Assembly: GCF_900100885.1 (NCBI RefSeq)
Contig: NZ_LT629692.1
Location: 1,860,001-1,924,000 of the forward strand
Reading direction: 5' to 3'
DNA from: Microbacterium pygmaeum
Lineage (GTDB): Bacteria > Actinomycetota > Actinomycetes > Actinomycetales > Microbacteriaceae
DNA: 64,000 nucleotides
The notes beneath the pieces are model-generated. The model was given only the letters and a program-made list of their open reading frames with translations. It was not told the origin of the DNA and ran no database searches. The position numbers were made by a program, and so were the translations under genes. Below are positions 41,810 through 49,850 of the stretch, in pieces (within the stretch, counting starts at the first letter, position 1; each line of letters starts with the position of its first letter).

Positions 41810-42143
41810 ATATCACCGCCCGATGTCCGTCATGTATGAAACCGGCGCGCGTGCCTATCGACGTGCGCTCTGAAACGTATTATGACGGACTTCCCGTTGG
41901 GGGTCAGCCTACGTACATTGCGTCCAGTGCTGCGGTCCACCACGCGAAACGACGTTCTCCGCCGTGCCGAGCAGCTCACGCCTGCTTCTGCCAGGCGCCA
42001 ACGCATACCCGACCGTCGAGTCGCAACACGCCGCGCGGGTCGAGCCGTGAAGATCTGTGCGACCCGGGGTGGGCTGAGCGCGCGACACACCTCGGGTCGG
42101 CCGAAACGTCACGCTCGGCGCGAAGCTGATCGCCGACCGCAGC
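41810..42143. other. Intergenic stretch without a supported gene
   Basis: About 330 bases. The left part holds the LacI autoregulatory site (41871-41882). The rest has short, Arg-rich reading frames on both strands with no ribosome sites or family features. I see no coding, RNA or repeat element that I can support. It adjoins a glutamine synthetase remnant, so it may be decayed sequence. Confidence 0.5.
41871..41882. promoter_or_regulatory. LacI-type operator (site E, autoregulation)
   Basis: TGAAACGTATTA, 10 of 12 matches to the island consensus, located 62 bases upstream of the lacI-type start on the other strand. A second TGAAAC half-site lies at 41837. Confidence 0.6.
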
Positions 42144-42350
42144 CTACGACGGGCAGGGGCGCTCCCGCCGCTTCAGGATGTAGAGCATCTCCTGAGTGGT
42201 CGGCAGCGGCCAGAGGTCGTCGGCGATGATCGTCTCGATGGTGTCCGCGGCTGCTCGCACCGCGTTCATCGCGGGCAGCAGCGCCTCGCGGGCGGGCGTT
42301 GCCTCGGCCAGGGAGTCATGACCCACCTCGGTCCCGAGCGACGGCGACAC
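42144..42350 (-). pseudogene. Remnant of the C-terminal end of a type III glutamine synthetase
   Basis: The frame encodes AREALLPAMNAVRAAADTIE followed by TIIADDLWPLPTTQEMLYIL, which closely resembles the last 40 residues of GSIII-type glutamine synthetases (MNxxRxxADxLE...DDLWPLPTYQEMLFIL). The enzyme is normally over 700 residues; here an in-frame stop lies 15 bases upstream of the only start codon (GTG at 42350), and an unrelated acyl-CoA ligase gene begins beyond it. The Tyr of the PTYQ motif is replaced by Thr. It is very likely a relic left by a deletion or rearrangement. Confidence 0.7.
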
Positions 42351-42377
42351 CGAGTCCGCGGATCAGACCGCGCAGGG

Positions 42378-43973
42378 TCAGCCGACCGGCGCCGCCTCCC
42401 GCGCACGCAGATCCTTGCGGAGGATCTTGCCGGCCGTGGACTTCGGGATCGCGTCGATGAACTCCACCCGCCGCACCTTCTTGTGCGGTGCGACGTTGTC
42501 GGCGACGAAGGCCATCACGTCCTCCTCGGTGAGGCCGGATTCGGGGGCTGCGACGACGAACGCTTTCGGGATCTCCTGCTTGTCGTCGTCGTTCACGCCG
42601 ATGACGGCGGCGTCCATGATCTTCGGGTGCGACAGGAGGAGAGCCTCGAGCTCGGCCGGTGCGATCTGGTAGCCCTTGTACTTGATCAGTTCTTTCGCAC
42701 GGTCGACGATTGAGAAGTAGCCGCCCTCGTGATAGACGGCGACGTCGCCGGTGTGCAGGAATCCGTCCCCATCCAGCGTCTCGGCGGTCGCGGAGGGGTT
42801 GTTCAAGTAGCCGAGCATCACGTTCGGCCCTTTGACGAGCAGCTCGCCGGGCGCGGTCACGCCGTTTTCGCCGAACTCGGTGATCTCCTCGCCGGTGGCG
42901 GTGTCGATGAGCCTGCAGACCTCGTTCGGCAGAGCCGAGCCCACCGAGCTGACCGGAACGTCGAACCGGTCGAAGTGCATCGCGTGCGAGACCGGGCTGA
43001 GCTCGCTCATGCCGTAGCCCTGCAGCATCCGCGCGTTGATGCGTCGCCCGGCGATCTCGGCAGTCTCCCCGTCCAGCGGCGCCGCACCCGAGAAGACGGT
43101 GTGGACGCTGGAGATGTCGAACTGATCGACGATCGGATGCTTGGCCAGGGCGACCGCGATCGGCGGGGCGATGTAGAGGTACGTGCACTGGAACTTCTGG
43201 ATGTTCGTGAGGAACTCGACCAGATCGAACTTCGGCATCGTGACCAGGCTCGCCCGCTTTCGCAGCGCGAGGTTCAGCAGCACGGTCATGCCGTAGATGT
43301 GGAAGAACGGCAGCACGGCCAGCACCCGGTCGCGCTCGGAGAGGTTCATGTTCGGCACACACTGTGCGACGTTCGCGACCAGGTTGCGGTGGCTCAGCAT
43401 GACTCCCTTCGGGATGCCGGTGGTGCCCGACGAGTAGGGCAGCACCGCCACGTGGGTGGCCGGATCGAAGCTCACCTCCGGCGCGGGGGACTGTTCCATC
43501 AGCAGCTCGCGCAGGTTCGGGTGCCCGTCGGCGCCATCCATCACGATGAGGTGGTCGTCGGCGATGCCGACCGCTGCTGCCGCAGCCTTCGCCTGCGGCA
43601 GGAGCGGGGAGACGGTCACGAGCCAGGTGGCTCCGGCATCCTTCAGCTGCTTCTCGATCTCACCCGGCGTGTAGAGCGAGTTGATCGTCGTCACCGTCGC
43701 ACCGGCGCGCAGAATGCCGTGGAACACGGTCGCGAAGGCGGGGACGTTCGGGCACAGCAGTGCCACCACGGTGTCGGTGTCGACGCCGCGCGCTGCGAGT
43801 GCACCGGCGAAGGCGCTGACCTGCGCGCGGAGCGCCCCGTAGGTGGTCTCGGCGCCCGTGGCGGGATCGACGAGCGCGATGCGCCCCAGGTCCTCGTCGG
43901 TCAGGCTGCCGAAGAGGTAGTCGAAGACCGACAGGTTCGGGATCTCGACATCGGGGTACGGGCTCGTGAACAT
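42378..43973 (-). CDS. AMP-binding acyl-CoA synthetase (4-coumarate--CoA ligase-like)
   Basis: A 531-residue adenylate-forming ligase that activates a carboxylic acid to its CoA thioester. The AMP-binding P-loop is YSSGTTGIPKGVMLSHRN. Later motifs are LQGYGMSELSP, the GDGFLHTGDVAVYHEGGYF hinge region, and the catalytic C-terminal Lys in PKSTAGKILRKDLR. Sequence style is nearest to plant-type 4CL homologues in actinobacteria. The ATG at 43973 has AAAGGAG five bases upstream. A palindrome (44053-44068) upstream suggests control by a TetR repressor encoded elsewhere. The acid may be aromatic or medium-chain. Confidence 0.9.
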   Translation of the reverse strand: MFTSPYPDVEIPNLSVFDYLFGSLTDEDLGRIALVDPATGAETTYGALRAQVSAFAGALAARGVDTDTVVALLCPNVPAFATVFHGILRAGATVTTINSLYTPGEIEKQLKDAGATWLVTVSPLLPQAKAAAAAVGIADDHLIVMDGADGHPNLRELLMEQSPAPEVSFDPATHVAVLPYSSGTTGIPKGVMLSHRNLVANVAQCVPNMNLSERDRVLAVLPFFHIYGMTVLLNLALRKRASLVTMPKFDLVEFLTNIQKFQCTYLYIAPPIAVALAKHPIVDQFDISSVHTVFSGAAPLDGETAEIAGRRINARMLQGYGMSELSPVSHAMHFDRFDVPVSSVGSALPNEVCRLIDTATGEEITEFGENGVTAPGELLVKGPNVMLGYLNNPSATAETLDGDGFLHTGDVAVYHEGGYFSIVDRAKELIKYKGYQIAPAELEALLLSHPKIMDAAVIGVNDDDKQEIPKAFVVAAPESGLTEEDVMAFVADNVAPHKKVRRVEFIDAIPKSTAGKILRKDLRAREAAPVG

Positions 43974-44052
43974 CGCGTCTCCTTTGACACTCGTGACAGT
44001 GCGCACACCGCAGCTGCGTGCGACGCAGTGTCAGCCATTATGGCATCGAGTA

Positions 44053-44068
44053 CATACCGCACGGTATG
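44053..44068. promoter_or_regulatory. TetR-type palindrome upstream of the acyl-CoA ligase
   Basis: CATACCG-CA-CGGTATG, a perfect dyad 80 bases upstream of the ligase start. ATACCGNNCGGTAT-type sites are common operators of TetR repressors in actinobacterial acyl-CoA regulons. No TetR gene is adjacent. Confidence 0.6.
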
Positions 44069-44087
44069 CCGCGAGGCCCGGCCTCGC

Positions 44088-45176
44088 TCAGCCCACGAAC
44101 GCGTGACGGTGCTCCGCCGCCCGCAGCCGTTCGGCGGCGAGCGCCTCCGCGGCTTCCAGCGGAGTGACACCGCGCTCGGATGCCTCGGCGAAGATGCGCC
44201 GGACCGTGCCGCCGATTCCCGCCACCCGCTCCATCACCTCGTCGCGCGTCCCGATGTGCTTGGCCACCGAGTCCAGGTAGATCACCCCGCCGGCGTTGAC
44301 CACGAAGTCGGGGGCGTACAGGATGCCGCGCGCGGCGAGCCGGTCGGCTCCGGAGTGGTCGGCCAGCGGATTGTTCGCCGGGCCGCACACCGCTCGGGCG
44401 TCGAGCGCGTCGATGACCTCGTCGGTCAGCAGCCCTCCGATGCCGGCGGGCACGAACACGTCGGCCGGGATCAGGTGCTCTTCGCCGGCGGAGATCCACT
44501 CCGCGCCGAGCTGCAGGGCCAGATCTCGCTTGGCCGGATTGACGTCGGTGACGGTGAGGCGGGCACCCTCGGCGCTCAGGCGCACCGCGAGGCGGCTGCC
44601 GACCTGACCGAGGCCGGAGATGGTGATGCGGCGGCCGTCGACCTCAGGGCTGCCGGTGCTGTGCTCGAGCGTCGCCCGGAGCGACTCGTAGACGCCGAGG
44701 CTGGTCGGTCCCGCCGGTTCGCCGGATCCGCCGACCGCGTCGGGAAGGCCGACGACGTGCTCGGTGCGCTCGCTGACCACGAGCATGTCCTCGGTCGTGG
44801 AGCCCACGTCCTCCGCGGTGCGATACAGGCCCTCCAGCGACTCGACGGCGTCGCCGAGATCCAGGAACGCGTCGCGTCGTCGTTCATCGTCCAGCTGCGT
44901 GCCGGGCGGCAGGGCGATCACGGACTTGCCGCCACCGGCATCCAGTCCCGCGGCGGCGTTCTTGAGGGTCATCGCGGCCGAAAGGCGCAGGGCATCGCCC
45001 AGCGCATCGCTCCAGTGCGGGTAGGTCCAAAGCCGCGCACCGCCGAGGGCGGAGCCCAGCACGGAGGAATGCAGCGCGACCGTGAGGAACAGACCGCTCC
45101 GGCGACCGGTGATCACCTCCACGCGCTCGTGGTGGAAATCCGGCAGGGGAAGCCCCTGAGGCAGGGTCGCAGGCAT
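44088..45176 (-). CDS. Glu/Leu/Phe/Val dehydrogenase family protein
   Basis: A 362-residue amino acid dehydrogenase, of the length of leucine/phenylalanine dehydrogenases rather than glutamate dehydrogenases. The catalytic Lys is in MTLKNAAAGLDAGGGKSVI (the second Lys also conserved). The NAD-binding glycine-rich loop is TISGLGQVGSRLA (about 187-199). A C-terminal ANNPLAD and NAGGVIYLD match the family. It deaminates a branched-chain or aromatic amino acid to its keto acid. It stands apart from its neighbours, with about 200 bases upstream before the divergent deacylase gene. Confidence 0.9.
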   Translation of the reverse strand: MPATLPQGLPLPDFHHERVEVITGRRSGLFLTVALHSSVLGSALGGARLWTYPHWSDALGDALRLSAAMTLKNAAAGLDAGGGKSVIALPPGTQLDDERRRDAFLDLGDAVESLEGLYRTAEDVGSTTEDMLVVSERTEHVVGLPDAVGGSGEPAGPTSLGVYESLRATLEHSTGSPEVDGRRITISGLGQVGSRLAVRLSAEGARLTVTDVNPAKRDLALQLGAEWISAGEEHLIPADVFVPAGIGGLLTDEVIDALDARAVCGPANNPLADHSGADRLAARGILYAPDFVVNAGGVIYLDSVAKHIGTRDEVMERVAGIGGTVRRIFAEASERGVTPLEAAEALAAERLRAAEHRHAFVG

Positions 45177-45367
45177 CGTGGTCCTCGTCGATCAGCCGTC
45201 GCCTCTTCGTGGGATGCGACGGGCGCGTACGGATGCGCAGCGTCGCAGCATCCATCTCCATTGCACCACCGGTGAGCCGATCGTTCAACGTCCTCCTTGT
45301 TTCCTGAGCAGACTGCGCAGTCCCCTCGCGCCGGCGCGCGGCGAATCGCACGGACTGCTCGCGGAAA

Positions 45368-45373
45368 TAGGCT
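45368..45373 (+). promoter_or_regulatory. Probable -10 box for a leaderless transcript (YbaK-like gene)
   Basis: TAGGCT, six bases before the ATG at 45380. Confidence 0.5.
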
Positions 45374-45379
45374 GGAGCA

Positions 45380-45856
45380 ATGAGCGAGCACCTCCACCCG
45401 CGCAGCCGCATCGTCTCCGACGCGCTGCGAGCGGCCGGCATCCCGGGTCAGATCGTGGTCCTTCCGGATGCCGCATCCACCGCCGCCCTCGCTGCGGCAG
45501 CGCTCGGGATCGAGGTGGGCGCCATCGCCAACAGCCTGGTGTTCTGGAGCGACGGCGAACCGCTGCTGGTGATGACCAGCGGCGCCCACCGCGTCGACAC
45601 CGCCGCGCTCGCGGAGCGCCTCGGTCGCGGGTCGATCACGCGCGCGAGCGTCGACCAGGTGCGCGAGGCCACCGGCCAGGCGATCGGGGGTGTCGCGCCG
45701 ACCGGGCATCCGGCGCCGCTGGTCACGGTCGTGGACGAGGATCTCGCAGGCTTCGAGGAGATCTGGGCCGCCGGCGGAACCCCGCACACGGTCTTCCCGC
45801 TGACCTTCGATCAGCTGGTCGCGCTCACCGGCGGGCGCGTGCTGCCGGTCGTCTGA
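45380..45856 (+). CDS. YbaK/EbsC family aminoacyl-tRNA deacylase
   Basis: A 158-residue single-domain editing protein of the YbaK/ProX group that hydrolyses mischarged Cys- or Ala-tRNA(Pro). Typical parts are the AAALGIEVGAIANSLVFWSDGEPLLVM segment, the LVMTSGAHRVD strand, and QAIGGVAPTGHPAPLVTVVDEDL (the GGVxPxG signature). A conserved Lys is usual near residue 45; here the IANSLVF stretch has none, so the catalytic details may differ. Probably leaderless. Confidence 0.86.
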   Translation: MSEHLHPRSRIVSDALRAAGIPGQIVVLPDAASTAALAAAALGIEVGAIANSLVFWSDGEPLLVMTSGAHRVDTAALAERLGRGSITRASVDQVREATGQAIGGVAPTGHPAPLVTVVDEDLAGFEEIWAAGGTPHTVFPLTFDQLVALTGGRVLPVV

Positions 45857-45909
45857 GCGTCCGGCGCCCTTGACGCCCGCCCGGAGGGGGGCGAAGATGA
45901 GCGACGGGT

Positions 45910-47838
45910 TCAGTCCGGCGGTCGCAGGTCCAGGAGGACGGAGGCCGCGGTCACGGCCGCGGCAGCCGACCAGGCCTGCGGCCGGCAGGCAGCTGGGTAG
46001 GGGGTCGGGACCGCCGTGTGCGTGCGCGGGTCGCCGGAGTGCAACTCGGGGACGCGGTACGCGAAGCCCTCGGCGGCCGCCAGCAGATCGTCGATGACGA
46101 TCCGCGCCTGGTCGCGGAGTCCGGCGCGCGCCATACCGTGCGCGACGATCGCCGAGTCGTGGGTCCAGACGCTGCCGCCGTGGTAACTGAGCGGCCAGTA
46201 CCCGGCAGCGCCGGTCGACATGGTGCGCACGCCGAAGCCGGTGAGCATCGACGGCTCGATCAACAGGGCGGCGACGTCCCGCTCCTGATCCGGCTCGAGG
46301 ATCCCGGTGCCGAGCAGGTGCCCGATGTTGCTCGTGAGGGAATCCACCGGTCGCTTGTGCGCGTCCAGCGCGATCGCCGGGTATGAGCCCTCCGGCGTGT
46401 GCACCCAGTACGCGGCGGCGAACCGCTCCTTCAACCGGGCCGCCCAGGTGCGCAGTGCCGCCGCCCCAGGCTCGCCGAACCGCTCGAGGAGGTCGGCGCC
46501 GGCGATCGCGGCTTCATACGCGTATCCCTGCACTTCGCACAGGGCGATGGGCCCCTCGGCCAGCTCGCCCGAGCGCCACTGGATCGAATCGCCGGAGTCC
46601 TTCCAACCCTGATTGGCCAGGCCGTGCCCGGTGCGATCCAGGTAGTCGATGAACCCGTCGCCGTCGTTGTCGCCGTGGTGCACGAGCCAGTCCAGCGCTG
46701 CCCGCAGGGCGGGAAGCAGATCTCTGACCTCGGCCTCCGGCATCCCCCAGCGCACCGCGTCGGCGAGGAGGCACACCCACAGCGCCGTCGCATCCACCGT
46801 CCCGTAATAGACGGGCGGCAGCACGATCCCCTCACCCGGCATGGCCAGCGGCGCCGAACGGAGCTCGTGGAGGATCTTCCCGGGCTGCTCGGCGGTGGCC
46901 GGCACATCGCGGATGCCCTGCATCCGCGCCAGGACGCGGAGCGTGGATGCCGCGATGCCGACGTCGATTGGCAGCGCCAGGCGCGCAGCCCACAGCGAGT
47001 CGCGACCGAAGAGGGTGAGGAACCACGGCGCGCCGGCGGCGAAGAACTCATCGTCCGGATGCTGCGGCAGTGCCATCCGCAGGGCGTCCAGGTCGCCCAG
47101 CGCCACCTCCAGCCACCGGTTCAGGCGCGGATCGGCCTCCAGGTCGGGACGGCGCTGCGTGATGGGCGCCCACGGCACCGGCCGGTCGGCGCCGCGGACG
47201 ACGAGCGAGGCGTCCTGCAGCGCGGCTACCCACGCCAGATCCATCCGCCCACGGGGTTCGAGGTGCACCCGCCACTCGAGGGTCACGGCGTCCGGCGATG
47301 CGGACACCTGCGCATCGGGCGCGCTGACGGCGAAGCTGCGGGTGGCGTCCATGACGACGGCCGATCCCGGTTCGGAGACCGAGGTCTCCCACGCCGGACG
47401 AGCGATCCTGACCCCGGCCTTGACCTCCTGGAGGGGGGAGAAGTCCGGCTCGATCCGCACCGAGAGCACCGCATCGACGGCGGTGGGCAGCCCGGACTGC
47501 ACCGACAGCGTCTCGCCCACGCTGCCGGCCTCCACCAGGCGCGTGCGCAGCAGCCTCAGCTTCGGATCCGGCGTGTCGTCGTCGAGGGAGCGCAGCACCG
47601 CGCCGAAGGTGATCCGCGACGCGTCGTGGGCGGCCGTCGAGACCCATTCCGGATGCTCGCCGTCGACGGTGACCACGACCGACCGGATATGGCGCACATC
47701 GCCGTGATAGATGCCGTCGATCGGGCGGCCTCCGATGTCGCCGTGTGGTCCCGACCATGCCTGCGTGGGGGCGCGCAGCACCACGACACGGTCTGAGAGC
47801 AGCGGCTGACGAGGCTCGTCGCTGACGACATCGCTCAT
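45910..47838 (-). CDS. Amylo-alpha-1,6-glucosidase / glycogen debranching enzyme homologue
   Basis: A 642-residue protein with an N-terminal glycogen-debranching beta-sandwich domain (about 1-230, beginning LLSDRVVVLRAPTQAWSGPHGDIGG) and a C-terminal alpha/alpha-barrel glycosidase domain (about 240-640): WFLTLFGRDSLWAARLALP, NQGWKDSGDSIQWRSGE and EVQGYAYEAAIAGADLL, with the Asp/Glu acids in the DSGD region. It hydrolyses alpha-linked glucans or oligosaccharides. No signal peptide is present, so it is cytoplasmic. It is the last gene of the ABC importer operon (4-base overlap), so it likely acts on the imported oligosaccharide. Confidence 0.85.
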   Translation of the reverse strand: MSDVVSDEPRQPLLSDRVVVLRAPTQAWSGPHGDIGGRPIDGIYHGDVRHIRSVVVTVDGEHPEWVSTAAHDASRITFGAVLRSLDDDTPDPKLRLLRTRLVEAGSVGETLSVQSGLPTAVDAVLSVRIEPDFSPLQEVKAGVRIARPAWETSVSEPGSAVVMDATRSFAVSAPDAQVSASPDAVTLEWRVHLEPRGRMDLAWVAALQDASLVVRGADRPVPWAPITQRRPDLEADPRLNRWLEVALGDLDALRMALPQHPDDEFFAAGAPWFLTLFGRDSLWAARLALPIDVGIAASTLRVLARMQGIRDVPATAEQPGKILHELRSAPLAMPGEGIVLPPVYYGTVDATALWVCLLADAVRWGMPEAEVRDLLPALRAALDWLVHHGDNDGDGFIDYLDRTGHGLANQGWKDSGDSIQWRSGELAEGPIALCEVQGYAYEAAIAGADLLERFGEPGAAALRTWAARLKERFAAAYWVHTPEGSYPAIALDAHKRPVDSLTSNIGHLLGTGILEPDQERDVAALLIEPSMLTGFGVRTMSTGAAGYWPLSYHGGSVWTHDSAIVAHGMARAGLRDQARIVIDDLLAAAEGFAYRVPELHSGDPRTHTAVPTPYPAACRPQAWSAAAAVTAASVLLDLRPPD

Positions 47839-48746
47839 TCCTTGACCGCCCCTTCACTGGTGTTCATGATGCGCTTCTGGAAGATGAAGAACATCACGGC
47901 GACCGGAATCGTCATGATCAGCGCCGCGGCGAGCTTGAGCGGATATTGCGTGCCCTGGCTGAGCTGACCGGAGGCGAGGGATGCCACGCCCTTGGTGAGC
48001 GTCGTCAGCGCCGGCGACTGCGTGGAGACGATGAAATGCGACAGCTCGTTCCACGATCCCTGGAAGGACAGGATGATGATCGTGATCAGCGCCGGGCGTG
48101 CCATCGGCAGCACCACCGACCAGAACACCCGGAACGTCCCGGCTCCGTCGATCCGCGCCTGCTCCTCGACGGAGACCGGGATGGATTCGAAGAAGTTCTT
48201 CATGATGAACACGCCCGCGGCGTCCACCAGGAGCGGCACGATCATCCCGGCGTAGGAGTCGTACATGCCCAGCTGGTTGATGACCAGGAACTTCGGGATC
48301 AGCAGGACGACGGCGGGAACCGCCATCACGGCGACGACACCGGCGAAGATGACGCCCCGACCGCGGAAGTGCAGCCGCGCCAGCGCGTAGCCGGCGAGCG
48401 AGCAGAAGAAGACCCGGCCCAGCGTGACGAAGACCGTCACGATCGCGGAGTTCATGAACCATACCGGGAAGTCGCTGCGCAGGAAGAGGCGCTGGTAGGC
48501 GGCCACGCTCCAGGTCTGCGGGATCAGCGAGACCGGATCACTCGCCGCCTCCGCGTCGGTCTTGAAGGACGTGGCCAGCTGGATCAGGAAGGGATAGATG
48601 TAGATCAGCGCCAGGCCGATCAGCAGGGCGTAGAGGACGATCTGCCCGACCCGCGTGCGCGTGGACCATTCCCTGCGGATCGGCTTCTGCGGCTTCGGCG
48701 GTTCCTGGTTGATCAGCTCGGCTTCGGCGAGCGTGGTGCCGCTCAT
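47835..48746 (-). CDS. Oligosaccharide ABC transporter permease (MalG-like)
   Basis: A 303-residue permease with six transmembrane helices after a cytoplasmic leader of about 30 residues. The EAA loop is FFESIPVSVEEQARIDGAGTFRVFWSVVLPMARP. It overlaps both flanking genes by four bases. Confidence 0.9.
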   Translation of the reverse strand: MSGTTLAEAELINQEPPKPQKPIRREWSTRTRVGQIVLYALLIGLALIYIYPFLIQLATSFKTDAEAASDPVSLIPQTWSVAAYQRLFLRSDFPVWFMNSAIVTVFVTLGRVFFCSLAGYALARLHFRGRGVIFAGVVAVMAVPAVVLLIPKFLVINQLGMYDSYAGMIVPLLVDAAGVFIMKNFFESIPVSVEEQARIDGAGTFRVFWSVVLPMARPALITIIILSFQGSWNELSHFIVSTQSPALTTLTKGVASLASGQLSQGTQYPLKLAAALIMTIPVAVMFFIFQKRIMNTSEGAVKE

Positions 48747-49840
48747 GATCGTGCCCCTTTCGGCTGGTACTGCCGCGCGCGTCGTTTCGATACCGGCCGG
48801 TCACGCAGCACCCAGCGCTGGAAGATCGTGAGGACGACGATGATCGCGAACAGGATGAAGGCGATGGCCGCGCCCTGACCCCAGTCCTGCCCGAGGAACG
48901 CCGCTGAGTAGGACAGGTACGCCGGGGTGACGGTGGTCTTGCCGGGACCGCCCTGCGTGCCCGTGTAGATCTGGTCGAAGACCTGCCAGCACCCGATCAG
49001 GCCGAGCGTGAGCACGGTGAACAGGGTCGGGCGCAGCTGGGGGAGCGTCACCCGCCAGAACCGCTGCCAGCCGTTGGCGCCGTCCATCACCGCGGCCTCC
49101 TGGGTGTCGGCGCCGATGTTCTGGAGCCCGGCGATGAACAGCAGCATGAACGTGCCGCTGGTCGTGAACACCGACATCAGGATGAGGGCCGACATCGCCA
49201 CGGACGGGCCCGCGAGCCAGTCCCACCACGACAGCCCGAGGAAATCGCCGTCGGTGAGAAAGGCCGGGCCGTTCGTGATGCCGACCGCGGCGAGCAGGTT
49301 GTGCAGGACGCCGCTGGGGTCGGCCCACCAGTTCGGTCCGTTGATCCCGATCCAGGAGAGGATCTCATTCACCGCGCCTGAGGCGGAGAACAGGAACAGC
49401 CACAGCACGGTGATCGCGACGGTGCTGGTGACGGACGGGAAGTAGAACGCGGTGCGGAACACGCCCCGCCCGCGCAGGATCGCGCGGTTGACCAGGACTG
49501 CGAGGAAGAGTGCGAGCGCCGTCTGGAGCGGCACGACCAGCAGCACGTACCAGGCGTTGTTCCGCAGCGAGGTGCCGAAGTCGCGGGTGGGAAGGCCCCC
49601 GTCCGTCGTGATCGCAGCGTAGTTCTCCAGCCCCACGAACCCGACGTCGGAGGAGAACGGGCTGCCGCGTCCCGACCAGTCCGAGAAGCTGACCCAGAGG
49701 GCCATGAACACCGGGATGAGCAGGAACACACCCAGGATCACGATCACCGGCAGGGTGAAGACCCAGCCGGCGACGGCCTCGCCGCCGCGGAGCCCGGAGC
49801 CGGGCGTGCGCGTGCGGCGAGCCGTCGTCGTCGCCGACAT
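48743..49840 (-). CDS. Oligosaccharide ABC transporter permease (MalF-like)
   Basis: A 365-residue permease, longer than most MalF relatives in Gram-positive bacteria because of a large extracytoplasmic loop (about 150-195, with NGPNWWADPSG). The EAA loop is LQNIGADTQEAAVMDGANGWQRFWRVTLPQLRP. It starts 10 bases after the binding-protein stop. The importer has no ATPase gene here. Confidence 0.9.
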   Translation of the reverse strand: MSATTTARRTRTPGSGLRGGEAVAGWVFTLPVIVILGVFLLIPVFMALWVSFSDWSGRGSPFSSDVGFVGLENYAAITTDGGLPTRDFGTSLRNNAWYVLLVVPLQTALALFLAVLVNRAILRGRGVFRTAFYFPSVTSTVAITVLWLFLFSASGAVNEILSWIGINGPNWWADPSGVLHNLLAAVGITNGPAFLTDGDFLGLSWWDWLAGPSVAMSALILMSVFTTSGTFMLLFIAGLQNIGADTQEAAVMDGANGWQRFWRVTLPQLRPTLFTVLTLGLIGCWQVFDQIYTGTQGGPGKTTVTPAYLSYSAAFLGQDWGQGAAIAFILFAIIVVLTIFQRWVLRDRPVSKRRARQYQPKGARS

Positions 49841-49850
49841 GGCGCGATGC

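Noticed and set aside
41836..42129. Short open frames on both strands in the lacI-GSIII gap
   Set aside because: Arg-rich products, no ribosome sites, mutual overlap and no family resemblance.
42729..45275. 848-codon open frame on the plus strand
   Set aside because: Antisense to the acyl-CoA ligase and amino acid dehydrogenase genes, and low-complexity (RDRR, QHG) composition with no recognisable domain.
45278..45287. GATCGTTCAA resembling the glucan LacI site
   Set aside because: Only one half fits, and it lies upstream of an amino acid dehydrogenase with no link to the glucan cluster. A chance match is likely.
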